64,000 nt of DNA. It comes from Hypomesus transpacificus (Eukaryota > Chordata > Actinopteri > Osmeriformes > Osmeridae). The notes beneath the pieces are model-generated. The model ran no database searches and was not told the DNA's origin. It saw only the letters and a list, made by a program, of their open reading frames with translations. Both the position numbers and the translations under genes were made by a program. This document shows, piece after piece, positions 54,329 to 64,000 of this stretch. Position 1 is the first letter of the stretch, and each line of letters starts with the position of its first letter. The stretch is from positions 15,430,450 through 15,494,449 of the forward strand of contig NC_061070.1 in assembly GCF_021917145.1 (NCBI RefSeq). The letters are read 5' to 3'.

Positions 54329-57300
54329 GTTTTCCGCTCTCCACCTGCCCTGTTGTCAAACCTGATGTGGTTGTGGTGTTGTAGTCTTCAGACTGCCCTG
54401 CTATGTCCTGTCCTCCTCTAAGATCCCTCACTCTCTCCACACCATGTGAGTCCGATGATTCCCCACACAATCAGGGCCCTTGTCTACCGTAAATGGAGGG
54501 ATGGAGGGAGAGGTCAGAGGGAGAGAGAAGGAGCGAGAGACAGAGAAAAAGAGAAAGAGTGAAAGACAGAGAAAGAGAGAGAGGAGAGAGAGACCAAGAG
54601 AGAGAGAGACCAAGAGAGAGAGACCAAGAGAGAGAGAGAGAGAGGGAGAGAGAGCAAGAGAGAGAGATAGAGCAAGAGAGGGAGAGAGAGCAAGAGAAGG
54701 AGAGGGAGAGAGAGCAAGAGAGAGAGAGGGAGAGAGAGAAAAATGTCCAGGGTGTTTGATTAACTCATCATGAAGAGACAAATGGTCTAAATGTTAAGTA
54801 ATTTCCTCTCCACCTGTGACACTAATTTGAATGGAAAGATAAAACGTGTGTGAGTGAGTGTCTGAGTGGGTGAGTGAGTGTGTGTGTGTGTGAGAGAGTG
54901 TTGGCACTAAGTGTGTGATAATGTGTGAAGAATAACCATGTGAGGCCGGAAGCTCTGGATCAGTTCCAGGTACACCTCCTGGTGATCTCCTGCAGGCACA
55001 GCCTGGTCTGATGCTATCTCCCTGGGCCAGCTGTGAAGAGGAAGGAGCGGGAGGCACTGATGCAACATCACAAAGGAGGCGGTAAAAGAGGAGACCCCAT
55101 GATGTGCTATGCCTTGAAACGGGTCGATTCTCCGTGCTTCTCTGAGGAATCCTTAACGAATACACAGGACCCCCTTTCTCCAGGCCTGACGTCGAAGAAT
55201 TTAAGGGTGACGGTGGGTGTTTCAGATTTAAGATTAGGCTTCAGAAGTGTGATGCCAATTTAGATCAACGTCTTATTTTTATTGGCTGTTACCAGGTAAA
55301 CAGGAAGTGTGTGGGTTAGGGTTAGGGTTGTGCGAGCGTCCTGTACTTACATAACGTAGTCTGATTACCACTGTCACAAGTTCTGGCCTTGTGCTTGTGG
55401 GGGCTGCAGCCCCAACAGACAGGAGAGCCTGTGGAGGAAACACTCAACAAGAGGAGTGTGTTCCTCTGAAGGTCACACTATTCCCACATTTCAAGAAAGA
55501 CTTTTCCTCCCAGAACAATACGCTGATTCTGTGTGTGTGTGTGTGTGTGTGTGCACGCATAGAAATCAGGTCAGGTCAGTGTAAGTATACAGACATATAG
55601 GCATGTTCTCCTCTTCTGACTGTTGAGCACCCTGATTGAAGGACCTCCAACCCTTCTGAGGAAACATCGCTAGCCTGGGAAATTTAACTGGGTCTGCAGC
55701 TTCTGTCTGTTTCATCATTCTTTAAGTCTCTAAAAACCTTTTTTTTTATTGACAACAAAAAACTGTCGTCGGGGAGAAAAAATAAATTCTACATCAGTGG
55801 GAATAATACAGATACTATCAGCGTACATGAAAGAAAATCATCCCCTACACAATGCCACACAGCAAAAAGCATATAGGAGCCAGGGAGTATTACTCACTCT
55901 TCTCTCTGTTGCCAAGTTCTTCACGTCTTCCTGGGGAAATCGCCTCCTCTCGCCAGCAGGTGTCACTGTGACACTAGCTAAAACAACATCAGCACCAACT
56001 AAACCAAGAGACTGTGGTCAATATGTCTCTTGTCCACCCCTACATCAGAAATTCAGTGTTCAGTAAGGAGAACCATAGCCAATTGTTGCTACATTAAAGC
56101 CATACAAATCTTGTACTTACATCTGATGTATATGAATAGGCAATCATATACAATATAAATGTAATTATATAAAAATCTAATAAAAAATCCTGAATGTTGA
56201 TATCCTGCTCATCAAATAATCCTCATAGACCATATATTTGATGTATGCATTTATTATAGGCCTATATTTAATTCCAAGCTATAACAGACGTGTGGTTGGT
56301 GTGATTAATGAATCAGCAATATCCTTTAAAGTAAAAGTCCATTCCAGATTAAATATGTGAAGCAATTATGTTTTATGGGTGGAATTGTTTTTTTCAATGA
56401 TGAATCTGTTGGCAGAGGCATATCTGGCAATCTATATACAGTTTTCTGTTCTGTAGGGGACTTTCTTTTGCAGTGGTTTGGTTCCTATAGTACAGTTGTA
56501 TTTTTTGCCGTTTCCTATCTTCTCTATTGCTTACAAAAACTCTCAAGTGGAGTGGAATGATACATGTTTATAGGCTGGTGTTCCATTTGAGCAGTTCACT
56601 ACCTGATTCAAATAACAACTCTCGTAATTGAACACAACCAATTTCCGCTGTGTCTTTTCCTTCTGTGGTGATGAGAGAAAAGAGGGGGGGGGGGGGGCAG
56701 AATTCCACTGCTTTTCTCCTAGAGTGACATTGGGCTCATCTTAAATAGCATATCTCTTCCTTTCCTATTCTGCTTGTTCTGAAGACATTATAAGAGGTCT
56801 CCCAGCTTTTCACCTGCACAGCTGTGCAGGTGCTCTATTACAGCTTTCCTCTATTGTCAGATCTATGAATAGAAGTAAAAGATGGCAGATTAAAGGGAAC
56901 AAGCTTGTGGAATGAGATGCATCCCAGAGAGCGACGCCACGTCCTCCCCCTCTGTCCTCAGCTGCAGGCATGGCTGACTTACAGGGGATGTAGATCAAGC
57001 GGAAGCACTGGACCATGGGATTGAATCCTGCCAGAGCCACAGCTGCCCTGAACATGCACAGCTGTGATGGTCATCAAGCAAGGGCATCTGAGACCCCTAT
57101 TACAGCACACACACACACACACACACACACAGGCACACCCAGGCACACACACACACACAAACAGCAATAATTAATGACGTAATTACACAGAGCAGATATA
57201 CTGGGAAATAGATGAATCAATTTCCTCAATTATTGATTGATTTAACTGCATAATAATATTATTTTTGTCAGCTGCTTCTACTTGCGCATGGAAACAGCAA

Positions 57301-57811
57301 ACAGTTTTTTGGTGTGACTTCATGGTCCAGAGTGGGTAGCTCATATTATTGGCGTAATGTTCTTTGAGAGCTATTCTGTGGGGTTTCGCTCAGACCCAAT
57401 TTATAACTAACCTGATTAAGTCTGACGTAACTTTCCTGAAAGGGTTATGAGGCTCTGTTTTAGGCTGTGTGCTTTGAAGTGGCTTTAGTACTATCCTTCG
57501 AGCTTTTATCCGCCTCGATAAGTTACCCCTGAGTACAAAACGTGCACACCCGTAAACGTCCTTTAATGATGACGTCCTCGTATCACGCGGAGGTATGTTT
57601 GTAAACATCTCGTCTGCTTTTGAGTTCAAAGTACACGCTTTGTCATTATGACTTTCCTTCCATAAGTACTTCACTTGTTAAAGTATTGTGTGAGGATGTT
57701 GTATACTTGAAAAAATACTGTTAAGGGTTTGGACAAACACAAAAAACACAAACGGGTGTATTTCAGGGCAGCCTATCATTTTAGCAAATATCAGAGATAC
57801 ATTGTTGGAAT
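54329..57811. promoter_or_regulatory. Divergent arhgef33 / galm upstream region
   Basis: This stretch lies between outward-facing start codons and must hold both promoters and any 5'UTR exons of arhgef33. It contains the GA-rich tract, a GT repeat at 55532-55551, a poly-G run at 56684-56698 and CA repeats at 57108-57130. At 55314-55328, gggttagggttagggtt is a short interstitial TTAGGG run. No coding exon was found. Confidence 0.5.
54500..54740. repeat. GA-rich low-complexity tract
   Basis: Imperfect gagagagagac/caagagagag units over about 240 bases just upstream of the arhgef33 start codon. Open frames over it are Arg/Glu or Ser/Leu repeats only. Confidence 0.95.
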
Positions 57812-60800
57812 ATGACACAAGTCACACACGAGATGTTCGGTGAGATACCCGGGGAAGGTCGCGTGGAGAAATGGATACTCATGTCGCCTAACGTCACCGT
57901 GGAAATCATCAATCTCGGCTGCATCATCACATCTATAAAGTGTAAAGGAAAGAACGGTCAGGTTGATGATATTGTTCTGGGCTACGATCATTTGGAAGGT
58001 AGCTTGAATATTTCTACTTTTATGTATAAGTATGCTCACAATTTACAATGTAGGCTACTGTAGGTATTAGCCTCGTACCAGACAAACTGCCCTTGGATTT
58101 GCAAGTCTACGGCTACTTCAAGATTGTCTGACAAAAAAACATAATGTGATAAAATAATGTTTAAACTAATCGCGAGACTTATACTTGTAACAGGTTTAGA
58201 ATGGGATTTGCTGCTATATTTGGGCCCTCTCTCTGCAGGTTATGTGACAGACCCTCGGTATTTTGGGGCCGTGGTGGGTCGGGTAGCTAATCGGATTGCC
58301 GGGGGGAGGTTCGTGGTGGAGGGGAGACAGTATCAGCTCGCTATCAACAATGGACCCAACGCCTTGCATGGAGGACTGAAAGGATTTAATAAGGTAATGC
58401 ACGCGCGCGCACACACACTCTCACACAGTGAGTCCTGATCACCCAGGATGCCCCCCCCCCCCCCCCCCCCTCCCCCTACATCTCCAATTAAAGTCTCATT
58501 GTACTTTGGTATTTGGTTAATGGTCCTGCTGATAGCAGCACTGACAGTCCGCTGCTGCTGCTAAACTGTCAGTCTAAAATAGAGAGAGAGAAAGAGAGAG
58601 AGATTCCCTCAGGATCACAATGACTCTTATTGAGAGACTTGTTGCTCTTGTTGGTTTGTTGTAACTGTCTTAAAATTATTGTACTCGCTGTGAAATATAT
58701 TATTGTTGCTTGCTTTTTCCACAGGTACACTCTTGCACTTTTGAGGTTCTTGCAGTTTAATTGTAACTTGTCTAACTACATGCTCTTATTGTTCTTCCCT
58801 TTGGGACTTATTTGGTTTTACAATGTATGCTTCATGTTTGGCTACCCGCAATGTTTGGGGCTATCTCATTAAGATCAGTGACCTATGCACTTTGGTAAAA
58901 CTCTCTTGGAAGTCGCTTTGGATAAAAGTGTCTGCTGAATGCGTAAATGTAGAGTGAGAGAGAGAGCTTCTCTCCAGTCCAGCCAGCAGACCCACTGATG
59001 AGATGTGTGGGTAGACCTGGTTTCTTTCTCCTCTGACTGCACAACGACTTTTATGAAAGCCATTATTACCTTTGAAGTCAGCGTTGGGCAACAGTAACAC
59101 ATAGACACATTGTTTTCTGTGATTCCAACCCCTGGGGTAAAATTATAATGGTGCAAACGCATTACACGAGGACAGTGACAACACAAATAAAGGTTGTGAG
59201 GATGAAAGACTCTTTTGTACAGTCAACAAGCATCAAGCCATTTACATGCTTCTGTTTGGTCTGGGGGAAGATCAGTAAGATTGGGTTCCAGCAGGGTTCA
59301 GTCTTGGAGAACGGTTCACTATTTTGCAAATGCATACATGCAAGCACACACAGTTGTTATACTAAGTGTTGCACTCTCCCTAATTGTATCTCTGTCAGCC
59401 TTTACTAAAGCCAGCCACTATTATCTGACATTGGATTGATTGTTTTACCCATTAACATGGAAATGTCTGTTTAATGGGTAGACATTTCACAGACAGTTAG
59501 CCAGTCAAGTGAGGTTAGTCAGACTATTTACTGCCAAAGAAGTCCTTTTATTTCCACCAAATATATCACAAGGGCCAGTGCAGGGCATGTAGCATGAGAA
59601 CGAAGGATTCAGAGTGTCAAGTTTTCTAAGTGAGCTGTTTGACCCCCTCCACCCAGGTGCTGTGGGGGAGTGAGGGGGTGGAGGGTGGGGTGCGTCTCAC
59701 CCACACCAGCCCTGATGGGGACCAGGGGTACCCTGGGGAGGTCCAGGTCTTGGTAACCTACATCCTGGAGGGGGACACCTTGACCACCCAGTACCAGGCC
59801 CGCTCCACCAGAACCACACCCATCAATCTCACCAACCACTCTTACTTCAACCTAGCTGGACAGGTGAGGTGGCAGGGGTCATTGTGAGTGTCTGTCCTGT
59901 CTGCCTGTCTGTTTACAGGCCTGTCTACCTGCCTGTATGTCTGTGCCTACCTGTCTGTCTGTGTTTGTCTGTGTCTGTATGGACAGTACTGCTGTGTGCA
60001 GATATGTCTGATGATAACTCACTTTCATTTACCGCTGACCGCGCCACTGCTTATTGATTGTATTGCAAATCCTATACATTCAGTGTTGATGCGTCACATC
60101 ACTGTTAGAAGAGCTGCTCCACTGCCCAGAGGGGAAGCATCCATCACAGCCCTGGTGCCGGGTCATGAAGCAGCCCCTCTGTGCGTCCTGTCACGGTTAA
60201 ACCAGGGGGTTTCACACGCATGCACGTGTGCTGGGTGACACTGCCTAAAGGAACGTGCACGGTGTCTGAGATTGAGCTGCTCTTCAGCCTAGCCCTGTCT
60301 GATAGCAGCCATCGGCACGGCAACAAGACTCTTATCTCGTAGCCATGTACTAATGGTGTGTGTGTGTGTTTGTGTGCGTTTGTGTCTCCAGGGCTCAGCT
60401 GATATCTACGACCATGAAGTCTCCATCTTTGCCCAAGCCTATCTACCTGTGGACGACACCATGATCCCAACCGGTTAGAGATAAAAACCCAATTTGCTCT
60501 AAAGACACAAAGCATAATCCCAATAAATGGGTTTTGCTGGTATAGTTTTGAAAGACACACGTTGTTCTTGTGCGAGTTGTATCTGATATGGCCTGCAGAC
60601 AGGACACTGTTTTTCCTATTTTACTTTAATCTCGTTAGATCAGACATTACTGTGAGGAAGATTGGTATGTGATTTGAACAGGGCTTCAAGCATGTGTCGG
60701 GGGGGAGGGGGGGCGGTGTAGATGTTATGGGATTTTGATTTGCTTTCCATCTGTGGAAACAATACTTTTGTGGACAAGATTTCCTTTTTTTACGCTGGAA

Positions 60801-63520
60801 CGCAGCAGGCAAACCTTAGTTTTGTTGTAGCTCTTTGTGTGTTTCAAGGTTTGGCCTGTAAATGTTGTTGAGTTCATCGTACGTTTGAGTTTTCCCCCAG
60901 AACACCACTTCACTTCACCCACTGTGGGGCTCACTCTACTTAACTTGCGGCAGACATGACACAACATCTTATCAGCCCTAATCATCATCATCATATAAAT
61001 GGATGCTTCAGAGAGCGCTGCAGGCTGGATGGAGCGGCAGGTTCCTCTCTTTCTGCTTTGTAAGCCAATAGAAAAAGGGTAGTTGGTCGCTTCATTTTTG
61101 TTGGCTGCCATCACATCACGTGATTCCAGAGAACACCCAACAAAGGATCACGCTTCGCTCCATTAGTAATGCCTGCGCAGTGTTCGTCCACAGTGGCATG
61201 TTCCCTGTACATGACTGGAAGGAGACATCCTCCCCTGTCTTGGTAATGGGGTGTGAAATTACAGGGGTGACATGAACTCTCCTAGTCTAGTCATCCTGCG
61301 GTACTGTAGATAAGAAGTTTCTGATTGCAACACCTCTTATGTTTAGCACACACTTAGGTTTTTTCCAATTGTTATTCTTAGATAGGTTATTCTTATTTAT
61401 GAAGTCCATTATTATTTAATTCTTCATTTATATACTATATATTGTTGAGAAAAATAGTTGCTCATAAAGAATTAGGACTTAATATTGTTGGTGGGTTTAT
61501 ATATGCCGTTGGGAAACTGTCGAGAGGGGCATGACCCAAAAATGCCAATGTGTTCGTACTTCACAAATGGCATGACATTTTGATGTGGATTATGTAGATG
61601 TACGTGACCTTCAGAAGACAGAGGTTTGGTACGATGTTTGGGGTACGAATTCCTGATCAGGGGCTTTAAGAGTGTTAAAGGTTCTTCATGAGAAGGGCCT
61701 ACACCTACCTGTCTTTCACTCCCTTCCTCTCCTCAGAGAGATCGTAGTGGGTGGAGATGACTAACTAGATGGCTGACAGCCAGATCCTCTAGCCGTCATC
61801 CATTGTTCTCCCTCTGTCTCTCTTGATCCTCTGTCTCTCTGTGTTCACTTTATCTCCGTCTACCCTCCCTCCCTCTCTCCCTTTCTCCCTCTGTCTTTCT
61901 CTATCCTAACACCATCTTCTTCTGTCTCTTTACCCATCACCTTCTCTGAGTGGATTTGACTGGATCGTTTCTATCGTGCCTTCCTCTGTCTGACATATAT
62001 AGTGTTCCTGTCCTTACCTCTGTTATCCCCTAGTCTCCCTCTCCCTCTCTCTTCCTCGCTTCTGTGTTGCCCTGCCCAATGCACAACTGTTACCCTGTTT
62101 GGCTCGCATGCCTAAGGTCAAGTTGTGGCCGTGTTTGAATCTACTCATGAACACACTACAAATTAGCCCCAGCGTCCACCGATTGTTAGCCTAGCGCCAG
62201 CTATGTAGCTAGCTTCTGGTTGGCTAGACAAACGCATCCATTATTGTTCAATTACCAACAGGCCCCATGGGAGCCCCTAACGATGCAGACAGAATAGTTA
62301 ATGATTGTTTATTTATAGAACCTTTTTGGAGCCTCAGTGGATTGGTCTATGAAGTTGAAGTCTGAGTGAAACTGTAGTTTTTATTTTAGACTTGGTCTGC
62401 AGGTTAAATGGTAAAATACAGGAGATTTGGACCTGTTTAATTGAAGGTGGGGGGGGGACATCTGGTGTTGGGTTGGAGGCTATCTTTCATATAGAGAGTG
62501 GAGGAGAAGAAGAGTTGTTCATGAGGGCCGTGAAAATCTAGGGTGGACTGGGAACAACACTGCAGACACCCAGGCCTGCCGCTGTCTCTAACTAGCTGCT
62601 GACTAACCTGCCCACACAGATACATCCCAGGAGCCTCTGGCAGCTGCATCCTCAACTTCATTTGTTTGGATTTAGATTCTTGCTCTCTCTCATGCTCGCT
62701 CCCTCGCTCTCATGCTCTCTCTCTCTCAGTCTTTCGCTCACGTCCAGTCACATTCATCCTTTCCATTTGTGTTTGCGTGTTGTGAAAACCTTGCGTCACT
62801 ATCTCTGGTTTCATTTCCTGTCTCACTTCCTGTCACAGGTTTATAAGATACGACAGAGATGAGGAAGACGATATCCCTCGTAACCAAAGTCCCCTGAGGT
62901 GTTGCCATGGCAATCATTTTCGGTTGTGGGTGTGGGGGGGGATGAAGCAAGATTGTAACCCTTAACATCCCTTGTGTCGACAGGCGAGGTCAGACCAGTA
63001 GAACGCACTCCATTTGACCTCCGGAGGCCTGTTCTGATTGGCTCCCGGCTGAAGGATCTGCCAAGGCCTGGGTTCGACCACACCTTCTGCCTGTCGTCAC
63101 CTGGGAATCCTTCGGTGGAAAGACCATGTGCCAGGTCCTTCACACACACCCTACCACGCTGCAACACACACACACACACACACACCCTACCACGCTGCAA
63201 CACTCGCACACCCAACAATGCTGTAACACACTCAGTCGTACTGTTAACCAATATCCCTCCACTGATAAAGTATGGAAGAAGTAGCTCTCTCTCTTCCTCT
63301 CCATCTTAGCCCCGCCTTCTCTCTTTCCATGTCTCCTCACCATAGGGTGTGTCACCCTGTGAGTGGGCGTGTCCTTGAGGTCAGCACCAGCCAACCAGGT
63401 GTCCAGTTCTACACTGCCAACTTCCTGGATGGGTCCTTGGTGGGAAAGGGCGGGGCCTCTTACAGGAAACACAGTGCCTTTTGTTTAGAGACCCAGAATT
63501 GGCCCGATGCTGTCAACAAG
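57812..63520 (+). CDS. galm: Galactose mutarotase (aldose 1-epimerase), 3' end missing
   Basis: Cytosolic enzyme interconverting alpha- and beta-D-galactose ahead of the Leloir pathway. Six exons join in phase: 57812-57998, 58239-58393, 59657-59863, 60392-60473, 62984-63134, 63346-63520. They encode 319 residues; human GALM has about 342, so only the terminal exon is missing. Catalytic-region strings are GRVANRI, NALHGGLKGF (His ~106), INLTNHSYFNLAGQ (second His), GFDHTFCL (Asp) and FCLETQNWPDAVN (Glu, the catalytic base in human GALM). The start ATG gives MTQVTHEMFGEIPGEG, which aligns with the human N-terminus. The fourth exon uses a GTTAGA donor. The last exon should follow the donor at 63521; a weak candidate at 63922 reads IPPVQSGLK but does not match the expected end. 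Confidence 0.95.
58610..58955 (+). mobile_element. SINE-like retroposon with the common 3' tail
   Basis: Intronic sequence in galm ending agtcgctttggataaaagtg-tctgctgaatgcgtaaatg, the same tail family as the tRNA-headed SINEs in this window. The body (tttgggacttatttggtttt, tacccgcaatgtttggggct, ctatgcactttggtaaaact) I recognise as a dispersed teleost repeat. The 5' boundary is approximate. Confidence 0.65.
60474..62983 (+). other. galm: Long galm intron
   Basis: No exon is visible here on either strand. It holds CT-rich tracts (61850-61930, 62680-62730), a G run at 62448-62458 and AT-rich sequence at 61320-61510. Flanking exons join in phase (ACC G|GC GAG). Confidence 0.7.
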
Positions 63521-64000
63521 GTACATCAAATTTGTATTGTTATAGCCCTTTTTACAAGCATGTCACAGATGGCTTCACACCCCTCCATAGAGCTGCATTC
63601 AATATGAGCTGAAGCTTTTATCTGAAGGTTTCTATATCAACTCTGGGAGGTGCTCTCAAATCACAAAGGCTCCCCGTAGACTGTAAGATATATCGACCAT
63701 GTGCTTGCCTGGTGGAACCAAGTCAATAACCCCCAAACTGCAGACCCCTATGGCATTCCTGGCCAGCTTTATTAAGTACCCTCAATTGGGGATTTAAAAA
63801 AACAGATGCAATTAAACACACACTGTTGTTTTTCCAACACTCACACCAAATTAATCTTTTTTCTTGATCCTCTATCTTCAATAGAATTTTTTATTTTTAA
63901 CGACATGTTTTCTTTGGGCAGATTCCACCAGTACAATCTGGGTTAAAGGTTAATTATGTTTTTTGTTAACTAAATGATTCATGATGCTGAAGATGGAACA
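63521..64000 (+). other. galm: galm intron running off the window
   Basis: Sequence after the sixth galm exon donor (AACAAG|GTACAT). The expected last exon (in human the sequence FPPVLLRPGEEYDHTTW follows NQPR) is not recognised before the window ends. The site cag|attccaccag at 63921 is acceptor-like, but the frame soon leaves the family sequence. Confidence 0.6.

Noticed and set aside
55314-55328. Telomere-type repeat suggesting a chromosome end
   Set aside because: Only two to three TTAGGG units in unique sequence; too short to mean more than chance.
63921-63970. Last galm exon
   Set aside because: An acceptor-like cag precedes IPPVQSGLK, but the frame departs from the conserved ending expected after NWPDAVN and stops early; the true exon is probably beyond the window.

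Overview
The window is vertebrate nuclear DNA, most likely from a ray-finned (teleost) fish. It has intron-split genes with GT..AG junctions, long CA/CT/GA microsatellites, tRNA-derived SINEs ending in the teleost tail 'cgctctggataagagcgtct', and a 100-N assembly gap at 31129-31228. The gene set and order match the vertebrate block around human 2p22: slc8a1, thumpd2, tmem178a, map4k3, arhgef33 and galm. Species cannot be named from the sequence alone. Genes were called by translating exons, matching them to remembered families and checking splice phase at every junction; no search was run. || Layout: (1) 1-6700 holds the last coding exon of the sodium/calcium exchanger slc8a1 (+) and a probable ~4.4 kb 3'UTR. 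(2) 6700-18950 is mostly intergenic, with a 49-bp minisatellite, two SINEs, and a two-exon minus-strand gene (12228-13508) that I cannot assign to a family. (3) 18955-21800 is thumpd2 (+, 10 exons, complete). (4) 22419-25034 is tmem178a (-, 4 exons, complete), tail to tail with thumpd2. (5) 26715-42948 is map4k3 (+). Exon 1 and everything from the end of the kinase domain to the stop are present; the exons for most of the kinase domain are missing and must lie in the gap. (6) 46432-54328 is arhgef33 (-, 13-14 exons), convergent with map4k3. (7) 57812 to the right edge is galm (+), lacking only its last ~25 codons. || The genes do not form a pathway: Ca2+ export (slc8a1), U6 snRNA methylation (thumpd2), ER calcium control (tmem178a), nutrient/JNK signalling (map4k3), a Rho exchange factor (arhgef33) and galactose mutarotation (galm). 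They are neighbours by ancient synteny. || Points most worth a second look are an in-frame 51-codon alternative-donor extension and a 25-codon cassette exon in map4k3, a splice-phase conflict in arhgef33, the unassigned 373-residue protein, and the changed order at the arhgef33/galm end. I found no CRISPR, operon, phage or other prokaryote-type system.
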